DNA from: Pseudomonas sp. CFII64
GTDB lineage: Bacteria > Pseudomonadota > Gammaproteobacteria > Pseudomonadales > Pseudomonadaceae
Direction: 5' to 3'
DNA: 64,000 nt
Assembly (NCBI RefSeq): GCF_000416235.1
Contig: NZ_ATLO01000011.1
Coordinates: forward strand, 58,737-122,736
Part shown: positions 18,086 through 26,993 of the stretch, one piece after another
Layout of the letters: every line of letters begins with the position of its first letter
How positions within the stretch are numbered: position 1 is the first letter of the stretch
Notes under the pieces: model-generated
Seen by the model: the letters and a program-made list of their open reading frames with translations, nothing else
Databases searched by the model: none
Told to the model about the DNA's origin: nothing
Position numbers and translations under genes: made by a program

Positions 18086-18121
18086 ACGCGGATCAACAAG
18101 CAGGAGGGAAATGCAGCAGAT

Positions 18122-18152
18122 CAGGGAGGCAGGCACGTGGCCTGCCTCCCTG
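18122..18152. terminator. GC-rich hairpin between convergent kinase and yggL genes
   Basis: A 13-bp stem with 5-base loop; the core arms GGGAGGCAGGC and GCCTGCCTCCC flank ACGTG. It sits between converging genes, so it probably acts in both directions, although neither side has a long T-run. Confidence 0.65.
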
Positions 18153-18157
18153 GAACA

Positions 18158-18502
18158 TCAGGCTACCGGATTGATTGGCTTTTCCGGGTACCAGACGTCG
18201 ATCAGCGGGCTGACGGTTACTTCGGTCAGTTCGCTGCGGCCCTTGAGCCAGGCTTCAACAGCAGCACGCTGCTCTTCGTTGACCGAGCCACGCTTGATGA
18301 GGCAAACCAGACCGAAGTCATCGCCGCCAACATAACCCAGACCATTGGCTTCCATGGCGTCCTTGAGGAATTCCTCGAGGAACGCGTCGATCGCCTTGTC
18401 ATCCAGATCTTCCTTGAAGTCCAGGTTCAGCTCAAAACCCAACTCCTGGAATTCATCTACGCACAGCTTTTTGCGCAGACGCTGGGAACGGTTAGTGGCC
18501 AT
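18158..18502 (-). CDS. yggL: YggL-family (DUF469) protein
   Basis: 114 residues, acidic, with the family pattern SQRLRKKLCVDEFQELGF at the N-terminus and a C-terminal WYPEK. YggL in E. coli binds the 50S ribosomal subunit, although its role there is unclear. Start at 18502 (MATNRSQ) preceded by GAGGA; a start at 18517 is less likely. Single gene. Confidence 0.88.
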   Translation of the reverse strand: MATNRSQRLRKKLCVDEFQELGFELNLDFKEDLDDKAIDAFLEEFLKDAMEANGLGYVGGDDFGLVCLIKRGSVNEEQRAAVEAWLKGRSELTEVTVSPLIDVWYPEKPINPVA

Positions 18503-18810
18503 TGAACAAATCCTCATAAGTAATATCGGGCGGCACTTTAGCAGTTTGGACGGCCGATTGCCCGCCTAACACGCCCAAGGTCGGGGATTGCCGATAAACA
18601 GGCGTGTGCGGCCCGGCGTGATACCTGATAAAAAATAGCGGCCGAGACGCTCGCACCAGAACACAAGTCACCGCCGGTTGGGGCATAATGCCGTCTATTC
18701 GATCGTCAGGCGGCTTTTTTCAGCAACCGCCTGCGTCAGCTACTTATTTTGCCGAGGGAATCCATCCATGCCCTCTTATTTCCCCCCTCTTTGCAGTAGG
18801 GTTTTATTGA
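18503..18810. other. Divergent intergenic region yggL-dacB
   Basis: About 308 bases that must hold promoters for both genes. I see no ORF, RNA gene or strong hairpin in it. Confidence 0.4.
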
Positions 18811-20280
18811 ATGATCAAATCTTTGCGTCCTTTGTTTTTTTTCGCCCTGCTACTGCCCCTGGGGTTGCCTGCTCAGGCGGCGGTGATCAACACCACGCTG
18901 CCACCCAAGGTTCAGCAAGCCCTGAAAGCCAGCAAACTGGGCGACGATGCCCTGTCACTGGTGATGTTGCCGCTTAACGGCCCAGGCAATCCGACGGTTT
19001 TCAACGCCGACGTATCGGTTAATCCGGCGTCGACCATGAAGCTGATCACCACCTATGCAGCGTTGGAAATGCTCGGCCCGACCCATCAGTGGCGGACCGA
19101 GTTCTTCACCGATGGCACCCTGACCAACGGCGTGCTGCACGGCAATCTCTACCTTAAGGGCGGCGGTGACCCCAAGCTCAACATGGAAAAACTCTGGCTG
19201 CTGATGCGCGATCTGCGCGCCAACGGCGTCCAGCAGGTCACCGGTGATCTGGTCCTGGATCGCAGCCATTTCGTGCAACCGCAGCTGCCGGTGTTCGACG
19301 ATGATGGCAACGACAAGAACAAGCCGTTCCTGGTCAAACCCGACTCATTGATGATCAATCTCAAGGCGCTGCGCTTCATCACCCGTAACGACGGTGGCAA
19401 GATCCTGGTTTCCGTGGAACCGCCGATCGCCAGCATCCGCGTGGAAAATCAGGTCAAGGCCGTTGCCTCCAAGCAATGCGCTGGCGACGTACGTTACAGC
19501 CCGATCCCGCAGGCGGACGGTTCGGTTGTCGTCACCGTCAGCGGGCAATTGGGCAATGGCTGCAACTCCCAGACCTACCTCTCACTGCTCGACCACCCAA
19601 CCTACGCAGCAGGCGCTGTTCGGGCGATCTGGCAGGAACTGGGCGGCAGCATCCTCGGCAAGGACCGCGTCGACGTGGTGCCGGGCAGCGCTAAACTGCT
19701 GGCCAAGGCCTTCTCGCCAGACCTTACGGAAATCATTCGCGACATCAATAAATTCAGTAACAACACCATGGCCCAGCAGCTGTTCCTGAGCCTGGGTTCG
19801 GAATATCGCAATGAAGCCGATGGCGATGACGCCAAGGCCGCGCAACGGGTGATCCGCCAGTGGCTGGCGAAAAAAGGCATCACCGCTCCACACCTGGTCA
19901 TGGAAAACGGTTCGGGCCTATCCCGCGCAGAACGCGTCAGCGCTCGTGAAATGGCGATCATCCTGCAGGCCGCATGGCGCAGCCCTTATGCCGCCGAGTT
20001 CATGAGTTCGATGCCGCTGGCCGGCATGGACGGCACCATGCGCAAGCGTCTCAAGCGCACGCCGCTGCTGGGCGAGGCGCATATCAAGACCGGTACGCTG
20101 AACACGGTTCGCGCCATTGCCGGCTTCAGCCGCGACAGCAATGGCAATACCTGGGCCGTAGTCGCCATCCTCAATGACCCGCGCCCATGGGGCGCATCGT
20201 CAGTGCTCGATGAAGTGCTGGTCGAGTTGTATCGCCAGCCGAAGCTGGTCAACAACACCGTTTCGATTCAGCAGCAGTAA
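18811..20280 (+). CDS. dacB: D-alanyl-D-alanine carboxypeptidase/endopeptidase (PBP4 type)
   Basis: 489 residues with a signal peptide (MIKSLRPLFFFALLLPLGLPAQA). The penicillin-binding motifs are in order: SxxK as STMK near residue 73, SxN as SNN in INKFSNNTM near residue 315, and KTG in HIKTGTL near residue 427. This is the class C PBP4/DacB layout with the inserted domains between the first two motifs. It trims peptidoglycan stem peptides and cleaves cross-links in the periplasm. Single gene with a terminator 5 bases after the stop. Confidence 0.95.
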   Translation: MIKSLRPLFFFALLLPLGLPAQAAVINTTLPPKVQQALKASKLGDDALSLVMLPLNGPGNPTVFNADVSVNPASTMKLITTYAALEMLGPTHQWRTEFFTDGTLTNGVLHGNLYLKGGGDPKLNMEKLWLLMRDLRANGVQQVTGDLVLDRSHFVQPQLPVFDDDGNDKNKPFLVKPDSLMINLKALRFITRNDGGKILVSVEPPIASIRVENQVKAVASKQCAGDVRYSPIPQADGSVVVTVSGQLGNGCNSQTYLSLLDHPTYAAGAVRAIWQELGGSILGKDRVDVVPGSAKLLAKAFSPDLTEIIRDINKFSNNTMAQQLFLSLGSEYRNEADGDDAKAAQRVIRQWLAKKGITAPHLVMENGSGLSRAERVSAREMAIILQAAWRSPYAAEFMSSMPLAGMDGTMRKRLKRTPLLGEAHIKTGTLNTVRAIAGFSRDSNGNTWAVVAILNDPRPWGASSVLDEVLVELYRQPKLVNNTVSIQQQ

Positions 20281-20284
20281 GCAA

Positions 20285-20312
20285 AAGGGGCCTGTCCCAA
20301 GACCGGCCCCTT
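20285..20312 (+). terminator. Terminator after dacB
   Basis: An 8-bp stem AAGGGGCC / GGCCCCTT (arms 20285-20292 and 20305-20312) with a 12-base loop, followed by ATTCATT. It lies between convergent dacB and the GGDEF gene and may serve both. Confidence 0.75.
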
Positions 20313-20324
20313 ATTCATTGACCC

Positions 20325-22328
20325 TCACGGCAGCTCTGGCTCAACCCGATCACGCCCCGCCTGCTTGGCTGCGTAGACCCGCGAATCCACGCGCAGCAAC
20401 AGCGCATCGTCGCCTTCCCCTTCGCGCCAGCCAGCCACGCCGAAACTCGCAGTAATGGTCCCAATGCCATCGACCGGCTGACTGCGCAGCTCACGCCACA
20501 AATCCAACGCCAGCTGATGCGCCTGAACGGCATCGATGCCGGGACAGAGCACCATGAATTCTTCCCCGCCCAGCCGACAGAACACCTCATTGCTACGCAG
20601 CCGCAGACTGATACGCTGGGAAATGGCCTGCAACGCCCAATCGCCCTTGGCATGCCCGAGCTGGTCATTGATCCTTTTGAAATGATCGATGTCGAGCATG
20701 ATCACCGACAACTCTCCCCCGCTACCCTGGACCCGGCCCAGTTCGACCGCAAAGCGTTCCTGGAAATAACGACGATTAAAGATTCCGGTCAGCGAATCAG
20801 TGACCGCCAATCGGCGTAACTCCTCTTCGACGCGCTTGCGCTCGGTGATATCAATACACACCGCCAGATAGCCAACCCACTGGCCCTGCTCGTCTCGCAC
20901 GGCCGTCACCAGCATATTGACTGACAATGTACTGCTGTCACGCCGCACGAAGGTCCATTCCCGAGACTGGTGGATGCTTTCCTGACTGGCTTCGACAAAG
21001 ATCGCCTCGCCGGCTGAAACCTGGGTTCCATACCCGACACTCAGGCGCTGCGCGTGCTCTTCGAGCTCTGCCGTCAATTGCAGATCCTTGAGCGTGAAGC
21101 GCCCCACGACCTCGTCATTGCTGTAGCCGAGCATTTTCTGTGCGCCTACATTAAAGGTACTGATCACGCCATTCAGGTCGGTGGCAATGATTGCCACTTC
21201 GGTAGCGGCGTTGAGCACATTGCGCAGTTGACCGTGGGTGCCGCGCAATTGCTGTTCGCGCTGGCGCAACTCGGATGTGCGCTGATCCACCAGACGCAGG
21301 GCGCGCTGACGCTGCCCCACCAGACTGTAGAGCAACGCACTGAGCATCACGCTCAGCAGCGTGCCCAACAGGATCACGTTGACCCTTTGCGACTGGTTAC
21401 TGTTGAGGAAAATCTCGGTTGGACGGATTTCCAGCAAATAGTCGCGATCCGCCAGATTCAACAGCGTGCTGACCCGCAAATCACTGTCGGCAGCCGCTGT
21501 GGTTGACTGATACAACAGTTCTGGTTCGTCAGGCGCGGCCAGATCGCGCAGCGTCACGGCAAGGTTTTCCTGAGTGGGCAGACCTTCGGTCATCAGGGCA
21601 CTCAGGCTGATAACGGCCATCACAAAGCCGGATACATCGTCCGCCCGCGTCGAAAATCGGGCATCTGCGGCGAGTACCGGGGACAGCAACAGAATTCCAG
21701 TGGCGTTGAGCGGGTCCAGCCCGACCAGATGCACGCGCGGGGTCGCGACCATGGAACCCAGCTGGAGCGCCCGCTCCAGCGCTTGGTGGCGTAGCTGATC
21801 GGAGGCAATGTCGAAGCCCAGTGGCAATGGCAGCGTGCTACGTGACCGGGTGAAGAGCACCGGAAAATATTCCGCCCTTACCGCAGCTTTCTGCAGCCCG
21901 CCCGCGACTCCCAACTCCCGCACGCTGAAGCCGTCAAGGCCCTCGGTCACCGCTTGACGCTCGAAGGACTCCCGCTCGGACTCGACGACTCTCGGTGCCC
22001 ATGAGTACGCCTGGGTCCCCATCAGCAACGGCGCGGCAAAGCCGTTGAATTCGGCGCGACTGATTTGATCGGAAAAGACAAAGAAGCGCCGCAGGCTGTC
22101 CAGGCGAGAAACCTGGCCATCAAGGCGTTCCTGAATACGACTGAAATGTTCGCTGGCGATCAAGCTGAAGCGCTGGACCAGTTGGCGTTTATAGAGTTCG
22201 AAATTGGCGAGGGCGAGGATGATCGTCAACACCAGCCCCAAAACCAGAGCCGTCATTGCAACGACCCAAGGGGAGGCCTGCTCGCTGATAAAGCCGAGAA
22301 TCTTCGGGCGCACAGGGTTTGACGGCAT
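20325..22328 (-). CDS. CHASE-PAS-GGDEF diguanylate cyclase
   Basis: 667 residues: a membrane helix (~residues 15-38), a periplasmic CHASE sensor region (~40-310), a second helix (VILLGTLLSVMLSALLYSLVG), PAS/PAC (~365-490) and GGDEF (~500-665). The active site is RLGGEEF, and substrate-binding SVIMLDIDHFKRINDQLGH is intact, so c-di-GMP synthesis is expected. The usual RxxD inhibitory site, five residues before the motif, reads RSNE. The ATG at 22328 is used; the frame runs on to a TTG two codons upstream. It is convergent with dacB, and its ligand is unknown. Confidence 0.92.
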   Translation of the reverse strand: MPSNPVRPKILGFISEQASPWVVAMTALVLGLVLTIILALANFELYKRQLVQRFSLIASEHFSRIQERLDGQVSRLDSLRRFFVFSDQISRAEFNGFAAPLLMGTQAYSWAPRVVESERESFERQAVTEGLDGFSVRELGVAGGLQKAAVRAEYFPVLFTRSRSTLPLPLGFDIASDQLRHQALERALQLGSMVATPRVHLVGLDPLNATGILLLSPVLAADARFSTRADDVSGFVMAVISLSALMTEGLPTQENLAVTLRDLAAPDEPELLYQSTTAAADSDLRVSTLLNLADRDYLLEIRPTEIFLNSNQSQRVNVILLGTLLSVMLSALLYSLVGQRQRALRLVDQRTSELRQREQQLRGTHGQLRNVLNAATEVAIIATDLNGVISTFNVGAQKMLGYSNDEVVGRFTLKDLQLTAELEEHAQRLSVGYGTQVSAGEAIFVEASQESIHQSREWTFVRRDSSTLSVNMLVTAVRDEQGQWVGYLAVCIDITERKRVEEELRRLAVTDSLTGIFNRRYFQERFAVELGRVQGSGGELSVIMLDIDHFKRINDQLGHAKGDWALQAISQRISLRLRSNEVFCRLGGEEFMVLCPGIDAVQAHQLALDLWRELRSQPVDGIGTITASFGVAGWREGEGDDALLLRVDSRVYAAKQAGRDRVEPELP

Positions 22329-22464
22329 ACGCAAAACTCACGACGCCAGCACAGTAAACAGTCACGCTGGCTGTGGTTCTCTTATAGCTATTCGCCACTA
22401 GTTTGCCTAGCCTGAAATTGCAGTGCGTAACATGGATTCGTTACGCACTGCACATTGTTGCCAA

Positions 22465-24735
22465 TCAGCGAGCCATGATCTTCCAGGCGCGATGGATCTT
22501 GCTGTTGCGGGCAAAGTCCGGATCCACGGTCTGGGCAGTGATTTCTTCCACGGCGTAACGCTCGCCGAGGTTTTCATCGAGGACGAACTTGCGGAAGTTG
22601 TTGGAGAAATACAGCACGCCGCCGGGTGCAAGACGCGCCATGGCCAGATCGAGCAATTGCACCTGATCACGCTGTACGTCGAAGATCCCTTCCATGCGCT
22701 TGGAGTTGGAGAACGTCGGCGGATCGATGAAGATCAGGTCGTATTCCTCACGGCACGCTTCCAGCCACGCCATCACATCACCCTGCTCCAGACGGTTCTT
22801 GTCAGAGAAGCCGTTGAGCGACAGGTTGCGACGTGCCCAGTCCAGATAGGTTTTCGACAAGTCAACGCTGGTGGTGCTGCGCGCGCCGCCCTTGGCCGCA
22901 TGCACACTGGCCGTCGCGGTGTAGGCATACAGGTTGAGGAAACGCTTGCCCGCCGCTTCACGCTGGATACGCATGCGCATCGGGCGGTGGTCGAGGAACA
23001 GGCCGGTGTCCAGGTAGTCCGTGAGGTTCACCAGCAGCTTGACGCCACCTTCGCTGACTTCGCGGAACTGGCCCTGGGCACTTTGCCGCTCGTACTGCTT
23101 GGTGCCGCTCTGGCGTTCACGACGCTTGATCACCACGCGACTCTTGTCGATGTTCAACGCCTGGGGAATGGCCGCCAGCGCGTCGAACAGGCGCGCCGAG
23201 GCTTTCTCCGGATCGATGGACTTGGGCGCGGCGTATTCCTGAACGTGAACCCAGTCGTGATACAGGTCGATGGCCAGGGAGTACTCCGGCATGTCGGCAT
23301 CGTAGACGCGATAGCAATCGATCCCTTCGCGACGGACCCATTTGCCCAGCAGCTTGAGGTTCTTCTGCAAGCGGTTGGCAAACATCTGCCCGCCTTCGCT
23401 CAAGCGCGGCTGCTCGACCACCACTGGAGCCGGTTTGATCGGGTTGCCGTTCTTGTTGTACTTCTCGTATTTGCCTGGAGCTTCCAGAGCGCTGGTGTCC
23501 TCGGGCTCGACCTGTTCACGCTCGATCTGGCGCTGCTCGGCAGTGCGCCGCTCGCCGGTGACGAACTGGTCAGGCAAGACCTTGATCAGCAGCAATTTGC
23601 ACGGCAAAGCGCCGTTCCAGAATGCGTATTGCTTGTGGCTGCGAATCCCCATGCGTTTGCCCAGATCCGGAGCGCCGGTAAAGACGGCAGCCTCCCAGTT
23701 CAGACAGGCCTGGCGCAGACGTTCACCGAGGTTCTGGTAAAGATAAAGCAGGCTTGCCTCGTCACCCAGGCGCTCGCCGTACGGAGGGTTGCAGATCACC
23801 AGGCCTTTCTGGTTCTGGTCCGGGCGCGGCTCAAAGGTGGCGACTTCGCCTTGATAGACCTTGATCCAGTCACTCAGACCAGCACGCTCAATGTTGTTAC
23901 GCCCCGGCTGGATCAGGCGCGGGTCAGCTTCATAGCCGCGAATCCACAGCGGCGGCTTGGCCAGACCGGCCTGGGCGCGGGCCAGCGCATCATCATGCAA
24001 CTTGGTCCACAGCGCCGGGACGTGCCCGAGCCATGCAGAAAACCCCCAGCGTTCGCGCTTGAGGTTGGGCGCGATGTCGGCAGCCATCATGGCCGCCTCC
24101 ACCAAAAAGGTGCCTACGCCGCACATCGGGTCAGCCAGCGCGCCACCTTCAGCAGCAATGCGCGGCCAGCCGGCACGGATCAGGATCGCTGCGGCGAGGT
24201 TTTCCTTGAGCGGAGCGGCACCCTGCTGCAAGCGATAGCCACGCTGGTGCAGGCTGTGACCGGACAAGTCCAGCGACAGGATGGCTTCGCCGCGATCCAG
24301 GCGCAAATGCACGCGCAGATCGGGATTGAGCTTGTCGACCGAAGGCCGCAGGCCATCCGGCGTACGCAATTTGTCGACAATGGCGTCCTTGACCTTCAAG
24401 GCGCCAAAGTGCGTGTTATCAATGCCCGAACCGTTACCGCTGAACTCCACCGCCAGCGAACCGTCGGCTTCAAGGTGATCCTGCCAGTCGATATCCAGCA
24501 CGCCGTGATACAGGTCTTCGGCGTCTTTCATCGGAAAGCGCTTGAGCACCAGCAACACACGATTGGCCAGGCGCGACCACAGGCATAACCGGTAGGCGGT
24601 TTCCATGGTAGCGACGCCGCGGATGGCCGAGGTGTGTTCCCGGGTCTCCTCAAGGCCAAGCGCAGTGGCTTCCTCAGACAGCAGGCCTTCGAGGCCTTTC
24701 GGGCAAGTGAGGAAAAGTTCGTAACGTTCGGACAT
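22465..24735 (-). CDS. rlmL: Bifunctional 23S rRNA methyltransferase RlmL/RlmK
   Basis: 756 residues. An N-terminal THUMP domain is followed by the RlmL methyltransferase (m2G2445), with DPMCGVGTF near residue 195 and VICNPPYGERL near 310. The C-terminal RlmK methyltransferase (m7G2069) has RFLNLYAYTATASVHAAKGGA and LIFIDPPTFSNSKRM (~670). It modifies the peptidyl-transferase region of 23S rRNA. The start MSERYELFLTCPKGLE at 24735 fits the family; the frame is open 12 codons further. Confidence 0.96.
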   Translation of the reverse strand: MSERYELFLTCPKGLEGLLSEEATALGLEETREHTSAIRGVATMETAYRLCLWSRLANRVLLVLKRFPMKDAEDLYHGVLDIDWQDHLEADGSLAVEFSGNGSGIDNTHFGALKVKDAIVDKLRTPDGLRPSVDKLNPDLRVHLRLDRGEAILSLDLSGHSLHQRGYRLQQGAAPLKENLAAAILIRAGWPRIAAEGGALADPMCGVGTFLVEAAMMAADIAPNLKRERWGFSAWLGHVPALWTKLHDDALARAQAGLAKPPLWIRGYEADPRLIQPGRNNIERAGLSDWIKVYQGEVATFEPRPDQNQKGLVICNPPYGERLGDEASLLYLYQNLGERLRQACLNWEAAVFTGAPDLGKRMGIRSHKQYAFWNGALPCKLLLIKVLPDQFVTGERRTAEQRQIEREQVEPEDTSALEAPGKYEKYNKNGNPIKPAPVVVEQPRLSEGGQMFANRLQKNLKLLGKWVRREGIDCYRVYDADMPEYSLAIDLYHDWVHVQEYAAPKSIDPEKASARLFDALAAIPQALNIDKSRVVIKRRERQSGTKQYERQSAQGQFREVSEGGVKLLVNLTDYLDTGLFLDHRPMRMRIQREAAGKRFLNLYAYTATASVHAAKGGARSTTSVDLSKTYLDWARRNLSLNGFSDKNRLEQGDVMAWLEACREEYDLIFIDPPTFSNSKRMEGIFDVQRDQVQLLDLAMARLAPGGVLYFSNNFRKFVLDENLGERYAVEEITAQTVDPDFARNSKIHRAWKIMAR

Positions 24736-25332
24736 GAATATTCCAGGGCCGTAGCCATAAGCGGCGGGCAACGCATTGCCCTACCAGATTTAGAACAAGC
24801 GTCTTTCTTGGAGAACGCCTGCGTGGCACACACATTGTGCCGGTCCACCGCATGAGGTTATGACATCAATGCGGCAGTTTTTTACGTGGATCGCGCCTTT
24901 CAGCCAAAAAGCTCGCAATGGCCAAAAGACACTGGGCTGAAAGCCACCCATTCAGCATGACAACTGCCGTAATAAAAAGTCACATCGTGACCCTTCGTCG
25001 AAAAGCCTCTGAATGCATTCAGCCATCACCCGCGCTTGAGAACGGCTCTCAGCTTGCGCCGAAACCCTCGACATTGCGGGCTTGCAGAAAATATCAAGTT
25101 TGAAACACCTTCGGGCTTATTTCCCGCAGGTCAAAAATGTTACGTGCTTATGACAAAACGATCATTCACAGCGCCCAATCCATTGGTTAGAACTCATCTC
25201 AGGTTGTTACTGCAATGGTAACGACACCAAGCCCGCGACGCCGGCAGCGGGTACCAACGGCAGAAAACTTTCTGCCCGACCTCATCAAGAGGTCCCAGGG
25301 ACATTACAGTCAACAAACGAGGGCAACACCCT
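24736..25332. other. Long divergent spacer rlmL-rmf
   Basis: About 600 bases without a supported gene. The rmf side (25150-25330) must contain its growth-phase promoter. Short frames here look random, and no hairpin with a T-run or repeat element stands out. Confidence 0.4.
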
Positions 25333-25548
25333 ATGAGAAGACTTAAGCGTGATCCGTTGGAAAGAGCATTTTTACGCGGATATCAGTACGGCGTTCATGG
25401 TAAATCCCGTGAGCTTTGCCCTTTTACTCTACCGTCAGTACGCCAAGCGTGGATCAATGGTTGGCGAGAAGGACGCGGCGACAACTGGGACGGTATGACC
25501 GGCACTGCGGGAATCCACAGACTCAACGAACTTCACGCGGTCGGGTAA
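25333..25548 (+). CDS. rmf: Ribosome modulation factor
   Basis: 71 residues, strongly basic, beginning MRRLKRDPLERAFLRGYQYG and containing LPSVRQAWINGWREGRGD, the RMF family hallmark. It binds the 30S subunit in stationary phase and drives 70S dimerisation into inactive 100S ribosomes. GAGGGC precedes the ATG. Monocistronic with its own terminator. Confidence 0.97.
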   Translation: MRRLKRDPLERAFLRGYQYGVHGKSRELCPFTLPSVRQAWINGWREGRGDNWDGMTGTAGIHRLNELHAVG

Positions 25549-25633
25549 TCAGGTAACTTCCGACCAGTCCAGCAAATCTCTGAAAAAATGACCTAACCAG
25601 GCGCGTCCCATCCGGGCGCGGGGCGAAAGCCCA

Positions 25634-25658
25634 GGGGCTCCTCAGGAGCCCCTTTTTT
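25634..25658 (+). terminator. Rho-independent terminator after rmf
   Basis: An 8-bp GGGGCTCC / GGAGCCCC stem with a 3-base loop and six T's. It reaches the end of the convergent pyrD gene (its stop begins at 25657). Confidence 0.92.
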
Positions 25659-26688
25659 ATGCCTGACGTTTGGGCATTGCCGCGATGGCGTCCACCGACT
25701 GGCGAATCAGCGCCGGGCCTTTATAGATAAAGCCGGAGTAGATCTGCACCAGGCTGGCACCGGCGGCGATTTTCTCAGCCGCGTGCCTGCCTTCGGTGAT
25801 GCCGCCCGCAGCGATGATCGGCAGACGCCCGGCCAGTTCGCCAGCGAGGATCTTCACCGTATGGGTGCTCTTCTCGCGTACCGGCGCACCTGACAACCCG
25901 CCCGCTTCGTCGCCATGTGGCAAGCCTTCGACGCCCTGGCGGCTGAGCGTGGTGTTGGTGGCGATGACGGCGTCCATGCCGGATTCGATCAGCGCCGCCG
26001 CAACCAGCACGGTTTCTTCATCGGTCATGTCCGGGGCAATCTTGATCGCCAATGGCACGCGCTTGCCATGCAACTGGGTCAGCGCCTGCTGACGGATGCT
26101 AAGGGCTTCCAGCAATTGCTTGAGCGAATCGCCGAACTGCAGACTGCGCAACCCCGGCGTGTTCGGCGAGCTGACATTGACCGTGACATAGCTGGCGTGG
26201 GCGTAGACCTTGTCCAGGCAAATCAGATAGTCATCCACGGCGCGCTCGACCGGCGTATCGAAATTCTTGCCGATGTTGATGCCCAGGATGCCGGTATATT
26301 TTGCGCCCTGAACCCGGCTGATCAGGTGATCGACGCCCAGGTTATTGAAGCCCATGCGATTGATGATCGCCTCGGCGTGCGGCAGACGGAAGATCCGAGG
26401 TTTCGGATTGCCCGGCTGCGGGCGCGGGGTGACCGTGCCGATTTCAACAAAGCCGAAACCCAGCTGGGCGAAGCCGTCGATGGCCGCGCCGTTCTTGTCC
26501 AGGCCTGCGGCCAGCCCGACCGGATTGGGAAACTCCAGGCCCATGACCGTCACCGGCAGGCGCGCCGGCGCCTTGCTCAGCAGGCGATTGAGCCCCAGGC
26601 GTCCGCCGGCACCAATCAGGTCCAGGGACAGGTCATGGGAGGTTTCCGGGGAAAGTTTGAACAGTAACTGGCGGGCCAGGTTATACAT
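25657..26688 (-). CDS. pyrD: Dihydroorotate dehydrogenase (quinone), class 2
   Basis: It oxidises dihydroorotate to orotate with quinone as acceptor in pyrimidine synthesis and is membrane associated. The 343-residue protein has the class-2 N-terminal helix ([15 protein letters not shown]), the FMN/substrate segments [31 protein letters not shown] and [10 protein letters not shown] (catalytic Ser of class 2 in this region), and C-terminal [17 protein letters not shown] and [12 protein letters not shown]. Confidence 0.97.
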   Translation of the reverse strand: MYNLARQLLFKLSPETSHDLSLDLIGAGGRLGLNRLLSKAPARLPVTVMGLEFPNPVGLAAGLDKNGAAIDGFAQLGFGFVEIGTVTPRPQPGNPKPRIFRLPHAEAIINRMGFNNLGVDHLISRVQGAKYTGILGINIGKNFDTPVERAVDDYLICLDKVYAHASYVTVNVSSPNTPGLRSLQFGDSLKQLLEALSIRQQALTQLHGKRVPLAIKIAPDMTDEETVLVAAALIESGMDAVIATNTTLSRQGVEGLPHGDEAGGLSGAPVREKSTHTVKILAGELAGRLPIIAAGGITEGRHAAEKIAAGASLVQIYSGFIYKGPALIRQSVDAIAAMPKRQA

Positions 26689-26805
26689 GGGCGGGCGCGA
26701 CTCGTTGAAGCTGAATTCAGGGCGGCGATTATAGACGCCTGGGCGGGCGGGCGCGAGGCATGCGCTCAGCTTTTAACAGGACGCCATCGCGGCGGGCGCT
26801 CGGGC

Positions 26806-26821
26806 TGGCATATCGCTTGCT
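26806..26821 (+). promoter_or_regulatory. Candidate sigma-54 promoter of nasS-nasT
   Basis: TGGCATATCGCTTGCT: GG and GC doublets are exactly 10 bases apart, with TGGCA and TTGCT matching the -24/-12 consensus. The predicted start near 26832 is 9 bases before the first leader hairpin. Sigma-54/NtrC control fits nitrogen-regulated genes. Confidence 0.72.
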
Positions 26822-26840
26822 TGGAACAGTCATCAGCACT

Positions 26841-26921
26841 CGTTCCAACGGCGGAACGCGGCACAGACAATGGCGTCGTTTCGTCCTTGCTTTATGCAAC
26901 GGCTTGAACGACGCTTTTTTT
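26841..26921 (+). promoter_or_regulatory. ANTAR-type antitermination leader of nasS
   Basis: P1 is a 6-bp stem CGTTCC/GGAACG with hexaloop AACGGC (26841-26858). P2, after a 7-base linker, is GAC/GTC around AATGGC (26866-26877). A terminator with a perfect 8-bp stem GCGTCGTT (26873-26880) / AACGACGC (26907-26914) and seven T's follows. Its 5' arm overlaps P2, so protein binding to P1-P2 would exclude the terminator. Both loops have A at position 1 and G at 4, as known for ANTAR RNA targets; the likely ligand is NasT, encoded by this transcript. Confidence 0.75.
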
Positions 26922-26993
26922 ATGGAAGATCCCATCATCGGGCCAGCTGCACAGGCTCCCGAGACCGGCTTTTCCGGAAAGGAAGACACGTTT

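Noticed and set aside
22423..24588. 721-codon plus-strand frame opposite rlmL
   Set aside because: It is an antisense frame arising from codon bias; rlmL has full domain evidence on the other strand.
24918..25221. Short frames in the rlmL-rmf spacer
   Set aside because: No ribosome-binding sites, poor codon use compared with neighbours and no similarity I can recognise.
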